Source: Novosphingobium sp. (GTDB lineage Bacteria; Pseudomonadota; Alphaproteobacteria; Sphingomonadales; Sphingomonadaceae). From it: a stretch of DNA of 32,756 nucleotides. A program made the translations under genes and the position numbers. How positions within the stretch are numbered: the stretch's first letter is position 1; each line of letters starts with the position of its first letter. Location: the NCBI RefSeq assembly GCF_019748365.1, contig NZ_JAIEPN010000015.1:1-32756 (forward strand), read 5' to 3'. Below, piece after piece: positions 15,914 through 23,666 of the stretch. The notes under the pieces are model-generated. The model did not search any database, was not told the DNA's origin, and saw only the letters and a list, made by a program, of their open reading frames with translations.

Positions 15914-16822
15914 ATGACCGAACCGACCTCCACACCGCTCAACGTCTCGTTCCTTGGCCTTGGCGTGATGGGCGGGGCCATGGCCCGCCACCTCGGCACC
16001 GCCGGCCACCAGCTCACCATCTACAACCGCACCGCGGCCCGCGCCGAGGCGTGGCAGGCCGCGCATCCGGGGCTTGCCTCGCGTGTTGCCGCAAGCCCGG
16101 CGGAAGCGGCAGAGGGTGCCGACGTGGTGATCACCTGCGTCGGCAACGACGATGATCTCTCGGATGTGGTGCTTAGCCCCACCGGTGTCTTCAGCACCCT
16201 GCGCCGGGGCGCCCTGTTCATCGATCATACCACCGTTTCCGCGCGAATTGCCCGCCAGATCGCGGTCGAGGGCCGCGACAAGGAGCTGCTCTGCGTCGAT
16301 GCCCCCGTCACCGGCGGGCAATCCGGCGCGGAAGCCGGCACGCTTTCGATCATGTGCGGCGGCAGCGAGAAGGCAGTCGACGCGGCGCGCGGCGTGCTGA
16401 CCGCCTATGCCAAACGCGTGGTCCACGTCGGCAAGCCGGGTGCGGGGCAGACCGCCAAGATGGCCAACCAGATGTGCATCGCGGGCGCCATCGCGGGCCT
16501 TGCCGAAGCGATCCGCTTTGCGCAGGCGGCCCGGCTGGACCTCGACAAAGTGTTCGAGGCGATCTCGGGCGGCGCCGCGCAATCGTGGCAGATGGACAAC
16601 CGCTGGCACACGATGGCGAAGGACGAATTCGACTTCGGCTTCGCGGTCGACTGGATGCGCAAGGACCTCGGCCTTGCCATCGAGGAAGCGCGCGGCGTGG
16701 GGGCGAGCGTACCCACCACCGCACTGATCGACCAGTTCTATGCCGATGTGCAGGCGCTGGGCGGCGGACGGCAGGATACGAGCGCGCTGATCCGAAGGCT
16801 GCCGCGGCGGGGGAACGGCTGA
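15914..16822 (+). CDS. NAD(P)-dependent beta-hydroxyacid dehydrogenase (3-hydroxyisobutyrate dehydrogenase family)
   Basis: 302 residues. Family members oxidise beta-hydroxyacids (3-hydroxyisobutyrate, tartronate semialdehyde/glycerate and relatives) or reduce short aldehydo-acids. The Rossmann motif is FLGLGVMGGAMARHL (Gly15-Gly20 region). The substrate-binding block is DAPVTGGQSGAEAGTL (129-143). The catalytic lysine lies in GKPGAGQTAKMANQM (Lys182, with Asn185). The all-alpha C-terminal domain contains MRKDLGLAIEEA, which is typical of this family. The exact substrate is not evident. The start at 15914 is preceded by a GCTAGAAA -10 box at 7 nt, not by a ribosome-binding site. The stop overlaps the next start in TGATG, so the amidohydrolase is translationally coupled to it. 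This pairing with an exported hydrolase and a GST-like protein suggests one small catabolic or detoxification operon. Confidence 0.9.
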   Translation: MTEPTSTPLNVSFLGLGVMGGAMARHLGTAGHQLTIYNRTAARAEAWQAAHPGLASRVAASPAEAAEGADVVITCVGNDDDLSDVVLSPTGVFSTLRRGALFIDHTTVSARIARQIAVEGRDKELLCVDAPVTGGQSGAEAGTLSIMCGGSEKAVDAARGVLTAYAKRVVHVGKPGAGQTAKMANQMCIAGAIAGLAEAIRFAQAARLDLDKVFEAISGGAAQSWQMDNRWHTMAKDEFDFGFAVDWMRKDLGLAIEEARGVGASVPTTALIDQFYADVQALGGGRQDTSALIRRLPRRGNG

Positions 16823-18642
16823 TGGGGGGCCTGTTCCGCCGCCGAGCCGCGTACCGCAACACACCCTCCCCCGACCCCTCCCGCAAGCGGGAGGGGAGAT
16901 ACTCGCGCTGGCTACTCCCTTCCCGCTTGCGGGAGGGGCTGGGGGTGGGCGTGTTGGTGCTGGCAGCCCTCGCCGCATCCCAGCAGGCCCACGCCGACAC
17001 CCTCGTCGACAACGTACAAGGCCAGACCATCGGCGCCGACGGCCATGTCGAGCGGTTCAAGGCCATGTTGATGGACGATGCCGGCGTGGTGAAGGCGCTG
17101 ATCCACGAGGGCGAGAAGACGCCGAAAAAGGGTTTCCAGTACCGCGTCGACGGCAAGGGGCGGATCATGCTGCCCGGCCTGATCGACGCGCATGTCCATG
17201 TGATGAGCACCGGCTTTGCCGCGCTGACCCTCGATCTATCGGAAACGAACAGCCTCGCCGAAGCTCTGGAGAAGATCGCCGCCTATGCCAAGGCGCATCC
17301 GGACCGGCCCTGGCTGATCGGGCGCGGCTGGAATCAGGAGCGCTGGAAGCTCGGCCGCTTCCCGACGGCAGCGGAGCTTGATGCCGTCGTAAGCGATCGC
17401 CCTGTCTGGCTCGGTCGCGCCGATGGCCATGCGGGATGGGCCAATAGCGCCGCGCTCAAGGCCGGCGGGGTAACAATGGCAAGCCAGTCCCCCTCGGGCG
17501 GCGAAATCATCCGCCTTGCCGACGGCAGCCCGGCGGGCGTGCTGGTGGACAATGCCGCCGATCTCGTCGCAAGCCATGTGCCCGCGCCGACCCCGCGCGA
17601 TTATGACGCCGCCCTCGCGCTCGCCCAGCGGGACTTCTATCGCCGCGGCCTCACGGCCGTGGCTGACATGGGCACCGAAATGGCGGACTGGCAGACCTTC
17701 CGCCGCGCGGGCGATGCCAACACGCTATACGTGCGGATCATGGCCTATGGTTCGGGGATCGACAGCACGGTGCAGATCGGCGGCCCCGGGCCCTCGCCGT
17801 GGCTCTATGCCGACCGGCTGCGCCTCAATGGCGTGAAGCTTTACATGGACGGCGCGCTCGGCTCGCGGGGGGCCTGGCTCAAGGCGCCCTACCACGACAA
17901 GCCCGATACGCGCGGCCTGCCCCGCCTCACCCAGACGCAACTGGGCAATCTGATGAGCCGGGCGGCGATGGACAACTTCCAGATCGCCGTCCACGCCATC
18001 GGCGACGAGGCCAATGCGGTCCTGCTCGGCGCGATGGAAGACCTTGCGCAGACCTACAAGGGCGATCGCCGCTGGCGGATCGAGCACGCGCAAGTGATCG
18101 ATCCCGCCGATTGGCCTATCGCGGAACGTGTGGCGAAATCGGTTGGCCTCATCGCCTCGATGCAGCCGGTGCACCAGACCTCGGACCGCCTGATGGCCGA
18201 AGCCCGCCTCGGACCGAACCGGCTGACCGGCGCCTATGCCTGGGCCTCGGCCAAGGCGCATGGCGCGGTGCTGGCGTTCGGCTCGGATGTGCCGGTCGAG
18301 CTACCCGATCCGTGGACCGGCTTTGCCGCCGCGATCAGCCGCATCGATGAAAGCGGCCAGCCTGCAGGCGGCTGGCAGGTGCAGGAGCGCGTCAGCCGCG
18401 AGACGGCGCTGGCCGGATACACGTCCGATGCCGCTTACGCCGGTTTTGCCGAGAAGCGCTTCGGCCGCCTTGCGCCCGGACAGCGCGCTGATTTCATCTT
18501 CGTCGATACCGATCCGATGACCGCTGCGCCCGAAGCGATCCGCAAGACCAAGGTGCTCGAAACATGGGTCGGCGGCGGCAAGGTGTGGGACGCGGCGAAG
18601 CCCGAAGGCGGCGCGGTGGGCGCTGAGCCGGTCAAGAAGTAA
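16822..18642 (+). CDS. Exported amidohydrolase family protein (YtcJ-like, Amidohydro_3)
   Basis: 606 residues from ATG 16822, which overlaps the preceding TGA. The N-terminus is odd. MGGLFRRRAAYR looks like a signal-peptide n-region, and VLVLAALAASQQAHA looks like its hydrophobic core and cleavage site, but about 33 residues encoded by a palindromic repeat (16858-16955) separate them. The rest is a metal-dependent amidohydrolase barrel of the YtcJ type: DAHVHVM (His124, His126), PWLIGRGWNQERW, ADGHAGWANSAAL, FQIAVHAIGDEAN, WRIEHAQVI and LAFGSDVPVELPDPW. These supply the expected metal-binding histidines and aspartate. Relatives hydrolyse N-substituted formamides or other amide/imide bonds, but most are uncharacterised. 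Periplasmic location is inferred from the signal-like region. If the repeat blocks export, translation from an internal GTG near 16945 could give a shorter form. The GST-like gene follows after 11 bp. Confidence 0.88.
   Translation: MGGLFRRRAAYRNTPSPDPSRKREGRYSRWLLPSRLREGLGVGVLVLAALAASQQAHADTLVDNVQGQTIGADGHVERFKAMLMDDAGVVKALIHEGEKTPKKGFQYRVDGKGRIMLPGLIDAHVHVMSTGFAALTLDLSETNSLAEALEKIAAYAKAHPDRPWLIGRGWNQERWKLGRFPTAAELDAVVSDRPVWLGRADGHAGWANSAALKAGGVTMASQSPSGGEIIRLADGSPAGVLVDNAADLVASHVPAPTPRDYDAALALAQRDFYRRGLTAVADMGTEMADWQTFRRAGDANTLYVRIMAYGSGIDSTVQIGGPGPSPWLYADRLRLNGVKLYMDGALGSRGAWLKAPYHDKPDTRGLPRLTQTQLGNLMSRAAMDNFQIAVHAIGDEANAVLLGAMEDLAQTYKGDRRWRIEHAQVIDPADWPIAERVAKSVGLIASMQPVHQTSDRLMAEARLGPNRLTGAYAWASAKAHGAVLAFGSDVPVELPDPWTGFAAAISRIDESGQPAGGWQVQERVSRETALAGYTSDAAYAGFAEKRFGRLAPGQRADFIFVDTDPMTAAPEAIRKTKVLETWVGGGKVWDAAKPEGGAVGAEPVKK
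16858..16955. repeat. Palindromic repeat element inserted in frame in the amidohydrolase gene
   Basis: Two 41-bp arms (16858-16898 and 16915-16955) form an inverted repeat with 36 of 41 positions matching and a 16-base loop. Each arm also holds its own inner palindrome, CCCTCCCGC-AA-GCGGGAGGG in the left arm and a near copy in the right. This CCCTCCCGCAAGCGGGAGGG class is, from memory, a common intergenic repeat in several proteobacteria. Here it lies inside an open reading frame and codes for residues 13-45 (NTPSPDPSRKREG ... LREGLGVGVL) without a stop or frameshift. Confidence 0.8.
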
Positions 18643-18653
18643 GGACCCTGGCA

Positions 18654-19577
18654 ATGGCCGAACTGATCCTGCATCATTACCCGGAATCGCCGTTCTCGGA
18701 GAAAGTGCGCGCGATCCTTGGCGCCAAGGACCTTGCATGGCGTTCGCTGCAAGTCTCGATGGTCATGCCGCGCCCGGCGACCATTGCCCTCACCGGCGGC
18801 TACCGGCGCATTCCGGTGCTGCAGGTCGGCGCGGACGTCTATTGTGATACCGCGCTGATCGCCGAGCATCTGGATGATCTGGGCACTGGCCCCACGCTCT
18901 ATCCGATGGGGCAGGTGCTGGCTGCACAGACGCTGGCGCGCTGGGTCGATACCGAACTGTTCTGGGCCGCCGTCACGTTGCGCTTCCTGCCTGAAAACAT
19001 GGGCAATTTCTTCACCGATCCCGCCACCGCGCAAGCCTTCGCCGAAGACCGCGCCAACTTCGCACAGGGCGCGCAAGTGCGCCGCGTGCCGGTCGACGAA
19101 GCGCAGGCCCGCTACGCCCGTTTCCTTGCCGAGATGGAGACCCAGCTTGGCGATGGCCGGCCCTATCTGTTCGGCGCGGACTGGAGTATTGCCGATTTCT
19201 CGGTCTACCACATGCTGTGGTTCATCCACGCCGGAGGCGGGATGGCAGACCGGCTCGCGGCGCGCGCCCACGTGAGCACGTGGATGGAGCGCATGCGGAG
19301 GTTTGGCGAACACGCCGGCGAGGCCATCTCGGCCGACGATGCGCTGGCCATCGCTCATGCGGCCGACCCGCTGCCGGTAGAGCAGGCAAGCGACCTCCCC
19401 GCAATCCCGCCCGGCACCGAAGTCAACGTCGCGCCGGTCGACTACGGCGTGATGCCCAGCCACGGCACCTTGCTGCGCTGCGATACCAATGTCATCGTGA
19501 TCCGCCGCGAACACGCGCTGACCGGCGCCGTCAACGTCCATTTTCCGCGCCACGGCTTCGGCGTGACGCGATACTGA
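18654..19577 (+). CDS. Glutathione S-transferase-like protein with extra C-terminal domain
   Basis: 307 residues; TAAGGA lies 8 nt before ATG 18654, overlapping the end of the preceding gene region. Residues 1-80 form a thioredoxin-like GST N-domain (LILHHYPESPFSEKVRAIL, with the cis-proline region RRIPVLQVG and then YCDTALIAEHL). Residues about 90-225 form the alpha-helical GST C-domain (YLFGADWSIADFSVYHML). No classical active-site Cys or Tyr is certain; Ser12 and Ser15 in PESPFSEK are candidates. Residues about 235-307 are an added beta-rich segment (PPGTEVNVAPVDYG ... LLRCDTNVIVIRRE ... VHFPRHGFGV) not found in ordinary GSTs of about 205-230 residues. I recall similar long GST-like proteins in Pseudomonas. 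Substrate and glutathione dependence are unknown. It is the last gene of the operon and converges on tatC with 3 bp between the stops. Confidence 0.88.
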   Translation: MAELILHHYPESPFSEKVRAILGAKDLAWRSLQVSMVMPRPATIALTGGYRRIPVLQVGADVYCDTALIAEHLDDLGTGPTLYPMGQVLAAQTLARWVDTELFWAAVTLRFLPENMGNFFTDPATAQAFAEDRANFAQGAQVRRVPVDEAQARYARFLAEMETQLGDGRPYLFGADWSIADFSVYHMLWFIHAGGGMADRLAARAHVSTWMERMRRFGEHAGEAISADDALAIAHAADPLPVEQASDLPAIPPGTEVNVAPVDYGVMPSHGTLLRCDTNVIVIRREHALTGAVNVHFPRHGFGVTRY

Positions 19578-19580
19578 CTG

Positions 19581-20366
19581 TCAGGCCCCCGCGGCTTCGG
19601 CCTTGGCCTTTTCCTCGGCGTCCTTCTTCTCGGCAAAGCGCATGACGACGAGCGTGCCTTCGAAGAGGATCATCAAGGGAATCGCGAGCATGAGCTGGCT
19701 CAGCACATCGGGCGGGGTGATCACCGCCGCGAGCGCGGTGATGCCGACGATCACGTAGCGCCGCGCCGCGACGAGCTGCCCGCGCGTCACAATCCCGGCG
19801 CGGTTGAGCAGCATCAGCAGCACGGGGAGCAGGAAGCTGATCCCGAAGGCGAAGATGAACTGCATCACGAGGTTGAGGTATTCCTCGATCCCCGGCAGCG
19901 CTTCGAGCTGGAGCCCTCCGCGATCGCCCTGAAAGCCGATGAACCACTTGAACGCGGTGGGCATCACGAAGAAATAGGCAAGGCATGCGCCCGCCGTGAA
20001 CAGCACCGGCGTGGCCAGCAGGAACGGCAGGAACGCCTTCTTCTCCCGCGCATAGAGCCCGGGCGCGATGAACGCCCAGAGCTGGTTGGCAATCACCGGG
20101 AAGCAGACGAGAAACGCAGCGAAGAGCGAGACCTTGAGATCGACGAAGAACGCCGAATAGAGCTTGGTGTAGATCAGCTTGCCCTGCCCCGCCGGAAAGG
20201 CATGGACCAGCGGCTGGACCAGAATGGCAAGGATGCGGTCCGCAAAATAGAAGCAGGCGGCAAAGGCGATGACGAGCGCATAGACGCAGCGCAGCAGGCG
20301 GGTGCGCAGCTCGAGCAGGTGATCGAGCAGCGGGGCCTGGGTCTCGTCGATATCACTGACCATCAT
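19581..20366 (-). CDS. tatC: Sec-independent protein translocase subunit TatC
   Basis: 261 residues. TatC is the polytopic core of the twin-arginine translocase. It binds the RR signal peptide of folded proteins and recruits TatA for export across the inner membrane. The family N-terminus (PLLDHLLELRTRLLR, with the conserved Glu19) precedes six membrane segments: VYALVIAFAACFYF, VSLFAAFLVCFPVI, FLLATPVLFTAGACLAYFF, LVMQFIFAFGISFLLPV, YVIVGITALAAVI and LAIPLMILFEGTLVV. YAREKKAF and ITPPDVLSQ are conserved loops. The C-terminus is a charged Lys/Glu/Ala tail. The start overlaps the tatB stop by 4 bp (ATGA). Together with tatA and tatB it completes a full Tat system. Confidence 0.96.
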   Translation of the reverse strand: MMVSDIDETQAPLLDHLLELRTRLLRCVYALVIAFAACFYFADRILAILVQPLVHAFPAGQGKLIYTKLYSAFFVDLKVSLFAAFLVCFPVIANQLWAFIAPGLYAREKKAFLPFLLATPVLFTAGACLAYFFVMPTAFKWFIGFQGDRGGLQLEALPGIEEYLNLVMQFIFAFGISFLLPVLLMLLNRAGIVTRGQLVAARRYVIVGITALAAVITPPDVLSQLMLAIPLMILFEGTLVVMRFAEKKDAEEKAKAEAAGA

Positions 20367-20815
20367 GCTGCGCCCCCGTTTGCACCCTCTGCAGGCCCTC
20401 GCGCGCGGGCGGGCCGTTCCGAGATGGGCAGCATTTCGCCGACGGGCGCGGGCAGCGGCTCGGTCGGCGCGACGGCCGCAACTTCAGGATCGATCGGCGC
20501 AGGCAGCGGGGTCATCAAGGGCGGCGGATCGTTCTGGTCGGCAGTCGCATCGGTGCTTTGGCCAGCGGCGGGATCAGGCGTGGGATGTGCGGCCATGATC
20601 GCAGCGTTCTGCTCCTTCCACTTGCGCTCCATCTCTTCCATCTCCGCCTCGCGGATCATGGTTTCGATACCGGCGCGGAAGTGGCCGGAAACGCGGCGGA
20701 TCTTGCCGATCCACCGCCCGGCGGTGCGCAGTGCGAGCGGCAGGTCCTTGGGACCGATGACGATGATCGCCACGATCACGACGAGGAGCATCTCGTCTGG
20801 CGCAATGCCGAACAT
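20363..20815 (-). CDS. tatB: Sec-independent protein translocase subunit TatB
   Basis: 150 residues. One N-terminal membrane helix (about 9-20) is preceded by Glu8. Next come the GPKDLPLALR hinge and an amphipathic helix (RTAGRWIGKIRRVSGHF, then a Glu/Met/Lys-rich helix to about residue 70). The rest is a long, low-complexity, Pro/Ala/Asp-rich tail. TatB forms the twin-arginine signal receptor together with TatC. The hinge GPKDLP and the early glutamate mark it as TatB rather than TatA. The stop overlaps the tatC start, and the gene begins 27 bp after tatA. Confidence 0.94.
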   Translation of the reverse strand: MFGIAPDEMLLVVIVAIIVIGPKDLPLALRTAGRWIGKIRRVSGHFRAGIETMIREAEMEEMERKWKEQNAAIMAAHPTPDPAAGQSTDATADQNDPPPLMTPLPAPIDPEVAAVAPTEPLPAPVGEMLPISERPARARGPAEGANGGAA

Positions 20816-20842
20816 CGTTTCAGGCCTGAGGTGTCAGCAGGA

Positions 20843-21088
20843 TCAGGCGGCGGGGCCGGAGCCGGTCTGCTCAGGCTGGACAGCCGGCTGCGCCGGGGCC
20901 ACAGGCTGCTGCTGGATCTGCGCCGGCGGCTGGACGAGCGGCGTCTCCGCCCCCTCGCTCATGCCCTGCTTGAAGCTTTTGATACCCTTGCCGAAATCGC
21001 CCATCATCTCGGAAATGCGGCCACGGCCGAAGAGGATGAGGACGACCAGCGCCAGAATGATCAGATGCGGAAGGGACAGAGCGCCCAT
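20843..21088 (-). CDS. tatA: Sec-independent protein translocase subunit TatA
   Basis: 81 residues. One membrane helix ([15 protein letters not shown]) ends in the conserved [23 protein letters not shown] amphipathic segment (20-42), written here in two parts as [14 protein letters not shown] and [10 protein letters not shown] Gln/Pro/Ala-rich tail follows. TatA oligomerises to form the transient protein-conducting part of the Tat translocase. AAGGAG lies 8 nt before ATG 21088 and is one of the clearest ribosome-binding sites in the window, in keeping with the high TatA level needed relative to TatB and TatC. The gap to scpB is 58 bp with no terminator, so read-through from the upstream genes is likely. 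Confidence 0.95.
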   Translation of the reverse strand: MGALSLPHLIILALVVLILFGRGRISEMMGDFGKGIKSFKQGMSEGAETPLVQPPAQIQQQPVAPAQPAVQPEQTGSGPAA

Positions 21089-21146
21089 GGGTAATCTCCT
21101 TTATGCCCCTGCAGATAGGACATCTCGCACGAAACTGCCAGCAAGC

Positions 21147-21746
21147 TCACGCAGATTCGTCAAGCTCGGATGCACCAACGTCTTCCCCGTCCGGTTCTTC
21201 ATCCGGCTCACCGGCGAACACCGCCTCGACCGGATCGAGCAAGCCTGCCGCACGCAGTTCCTCGATCCCCGGCAGATCGCGGCGCGATTCGAGGCCGAAA
21301 TGGGCGAGGAACGCGGGGGTTGTCGCGTAGATCGTCGGGCGGCCCGGGCCTTCGCGGCGGCCCGCAACCTTGATCCAGCCCGCTTCCATCAGCACGTCGA
21401 GCGTGCCCTTGGCGGTCTGCACGCCGCGGATCGCCTCGATCTCGGCGCGGCTGACGGGTTCGTGATAGGCGATGATCGCCAGCGCCTCGGTCGCCGCGCG
21501 CGAAAGCCGGCGCACGTCCTCGCGCTCGCGGCGCAGGAGATGCGCGAGATCGGGCGAGGTCTGGAAGTGCCAGCGGTCCCCGCGCAGGACGAGTTCGATA
21601 CCGCGCCCGGCATAGTGTGCGGCCAAGGCGACGAGTGCCGCCTCCACACCTTCCGCGCCGCCAAGATGGCGCGACAGCTCTTCCGCCGTCATCGGCGCTT
21701 CGGCTGCGAACAGCGCCGCCTCGACCGCGCGTTCGACTTCGTTCAT
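21147..21746 (-). CDS. scpB: Segregation and condensation protein ScpB
   Basis: 199 residues. ScpB is the paired winged-helix (kite) subunit of the SMC-ScpAB condensin, which organises and separates replicated chromosomes. The frame is open well upstream, but the ATG at 21746 is right: it begins MNEVERAVEAALFAAEAPMT, the typical ScpB start, and overlaps the scpA stop by 4 bp. Recognisable blocks are LSRAATEALAIIAYHEPVSRAEIE (split here as LSRAATEALAI and IAYHEPVSRAEIE), IRGVQTAKGTLDVLMEAGWI and GRPTIYATTPAFLAHFGL. The C-terminus is an acidic tail. The scpA-scpB pair sits between nagZ and tatABC, a common alphaproteobacterial arrangement. Confidence 0.94.
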   Translation of the reverse strand: MNEVERAVEAALFAAEAPMTAEELSRHLGGAEGVEAALVALAAHYAGRGIELVLRGDRWHFQTSPDLAHLLRREREDVRRLSRAATEALAIIAYHEPVSRAEIEAIRGVQTAKGTLDVLMEAGWIKVAGRREGPGRPTIYATTPAFLAHFGLESRRDLPGIEELRAAGLLDPVEAVFAGEPDEEPDGEDVGASELDESA

Positions 21747-22564
21747 GCGGCAGTCCGCCGCAGGAGGAGCGGGGCGAAAGTCGCGTCCTGCGCGAGTTCG
21801 ACCTTGCCCTGCTTGGCAAGCTCCAGCGCCGCCACGAAGCTGGAGGCGAGCGCCGAACGGGCAAGGCGCGGATCGGCGCTGTCGTCTTGCGGCGGAAGGA
21901 AGCTGGTGAGTGCGGTCCAGTCGATCGCCATCCCGATCAGCGCCTCGACCCGCGCGATGGCGGCTTCCAGCGTCATCACCGGGCGCGCGCGCACCATGTG
22001 GACCACCGGGCGGTTGCGATGCTGGACGTGGCCATAGGCCTGCATCAGCGCAAAGAGATCGCAGTGCCAGCGCACCTGCCGATCGACGAGCAGGCCCTCC
22101 GGCGCACCGCGCGCGAAAACATCGCGGCCGAGCCGGTCCCGCGCCATGAGCCGCGCGCCGGCCTCGCGCATCGCGCCGAGGCGCTGGAGGCGCAGCTGCA
22201 GGCGCAGCGCGAGTTCCTCGGGGCTCGGCTGCACTTCGGGATCGCGCGGCAGGAGCAGGAGCGACTTGAGCCACGCAAGCCAGGCCGCCATGACGAGGTA
22301 GTCCGCCGCCAGTTCCAGCCGCTGCGCCCCCGCGCGCTCGACGAAGCCGAGATACTGATCCACCAGCGCGAGGATCGAAATCTTGCGCAAGTCCACCTTC
22401 TGCCGCCGCGCCAGATCGAGCAGGAGGTGGAGCGGCCCTTCCCAGCCATCGATGGTGAGCGTCAGCGTGTCGGCCGCATCGGCACGCGCCTCGGGCGGGA
22501 CATCGAGCGGGGTGTCGTCCCAGTCGTCGCCAACAAGCGGCGCGGCAAGGGCGGTTTCCTCCAT
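21743..22564 (-). CDS. scpA: Segregation and condensation protein ScpA
   Basis: 273 residues from ATG 22564, which overlaps the nagZ stop in TGATG; an extra in-frame GTG one codon earlier is possible. ScpA is the kleisin that bridges the SMC heads and binds a ScpB dimer. The N-terminal domain shows the family signature WEGPLHLLLDLARRQKVDL (about 43-61) and ISILALVDQYL, then LAADYLVMAAWLAWLKSLLLLP. The C-terminal winged-helix segment (about 195-273) ends KQGKVELAQDATFAPLLLR. The N-terminus carries about 35 extra residues before the domain. Coupled to nagZ upstream and scpB downstream. Confidence 0.94.
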   Translation of the reverse strand: MEETALAAPLVGDDWDDTPLDVPPEARADAADTLTLTIDGWEGPLHLLLDLARRQKVDLRKISILALVDQYLGFVERAGAQRLELAADYLVMAAWLAWLKSLLLLPRDPEVQPSPEELALRLQLRLQRLGAMREAGARLMARDRLGRDVFARGAPEGLLVDRQVRWHCDLFALMQAYGHVQHRNRPVVHMVRARPVMTLEAAIARVEALIGMAIDWTALTSFLPPQDDSADPRLARSALASSFVAALELAKQGKVELAQDATFAPLLLRRTAA

Positions 22565-23583
22565 CACGCGGCGAGGGCCAGCAGCCTGTCGCGCGTCTCG
22601 GTGCGCTCGGCCTGCCGTGCGAGATCAACCGGCGCGCTGAAATCACCGGTTGCGGCGAGCGCGCGTTCGAGCCGGGCGGCGGTTTCGGCGGACATCGGCG
22701 CGAGCGCCTGCGCGATGCCGACCATGTCATCCATCTTTGCCCAGCAATTGAGCGCGATGTCGCAGCCCGCAGCCTGCGCGCGCGCCGCCCGGTCAGGCAC
22801 TGCGCCGCCGAGCGCCTGCATGTCGAGATCGTCGGTAAGGAGCAGGCCCTCGAAGCCGATGCGGGTGCGGATCACGTCGCGGATCACGGTGGACGAGAGT
22901 GTGGCCGGGTTCTCGTCGTCCCAAGCGATGTAGCGCACGTGGGCCGTCATGCCGATCAGGCTGTCCTTGAGGCTGCGGAAGGGGGCGATGTCGGTTTCAA
23001 GCTCAGCATCGCCTGCGGTGACGGTGGGCAGTTCCTTGTGGCTGTCCACCCCGGCGCGGCCATGGCCGGGGATATGCTTGATCACGCCGGCCACGCCTGC
23101 GCGCGCGAGGCCTTCGAGCATGGCGCGGCCAAGTGCCGCGACGCGCAGCGGCTCATGCCCCAAGGCGCGGTCGCCGATCACATCGTGCGCGCCTTCCTGC
23201 CGCACATCGAGCAGCGGCAGGCAATCGACGCTGATCCCTGCTTCAGCCAGATCGAGCCCCAGCGCTTCTGCATGCGCCCGTGCCGCTTCGATCGCGCTGA
23301 TCGGGGCGCGTTCGTAGAGCCGGTCGAACGCCGCGCCGGGGGGATAGGCGGCCCAAACCGGCGGCTTCATTCGCGCGACACGGCCGCCTTCCTGATCGAT
23401 GCAGATGAAGGTGCGCTCCCGCCCATGGAGCGCGCGCAGTTCGTCGGTCAGCGCGCGGAGCTGCGTGCGGCTTTCGACATTGCGGCCAAACAGGATGTAG
23501 CCCGCCGGATCACAATCGCGGAAGAAAGCGCGCTCGTCTTCGCTGAGTGTGAGGCCCGACAGGCCGAAGATCGCGGGGAGCAT
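22564..23583 (-). CDS. nagZ: Beta-N-acetylhexosaminidase NagZ
   Basis: 339 residues, a glycoside hydrolase family 3 enzyme of the cytoplasm. It removes N-acetylglucosamine from anhydromuropeptides during peptidoglycan recycling. Family marks are CIDQEGGRVARM (61-72), KHIPGHGRAGVDSHKELP (169-186, with the Asp180-Ser-His182 dyad that acts as acid/base) and LLTDDLDMQAL with the nucleophile Asp251. The length is normal. Anhydromuropeptide products of NagZ control inducible AmpC beta-lactamase in some bacteria, but no ampR/ampC is in view. A weak terminator-like hairpin (23646-23666) and a CCCGGC/GCCGGG hairpin (23611-23627) lie in the 74-bp gap from the SPOR gene, so expression may partly uncouple there. 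Confidence 0.95.
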   Translation of the reverse strand: MLPAIFGLSGLTLSEDERAFFRDCDPAGYILFGRNVESRTQLRALTDELRALHGRERTFICIDQEGGRVARMKPPVWAAYPPGAAFDRLYERAPISAIEAARAHAEALGLDLAEAGISVDCLPLLDVRQEGAHDVIGDRALGHEPLRVAALGRAMLEGLARAGVAGVIKHIPGHGRAGVDSHKELPTVTAGDAELETDIAPFRSLKDSLIGMTAHVRYIAWDDENPATLSSTVIRDVIRTRIGFEGLLLTDDLDMQALGGAVPDRAARAQAAGCDIALNCWAKMDDMVGIAQALAPMSAETAARLERALAATGDFSAPVDLARQAERTETRDRLLALAA

Positions 23584-23645
23584 GGGGCAAGGGTTTGCGC
23601 AAAGCCCGCCCCCGGCGCAAGGCCGGGAGCTGCGGATCGCGGGGG

Positions 23646-23666
23646 AAAAACGCTAGTTCAGCGCTT
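23646..23666 (-). terminator. Weak intrinsic terminator at the end of the SPOR gene
   Basis: On the minus strand AGCGCT, loop GAACT, then AGCGTT forms a 6-bp stem followed by a short T-run. The stop codon of the SPOR gene lies inside the hairpin. The stem is short, so partial termination is the most that can be expected. Confidence 0.3.

Noticed and set aside
16822..17000. Twin-arginine signal at the amidohydrolase N-terminus (FRRRAAYR)
   Set aside because: The residues after the arginines do not fit the RRxFLK pattern, and the hydrophobic core is over 30 residues away because of the inserted repeat.
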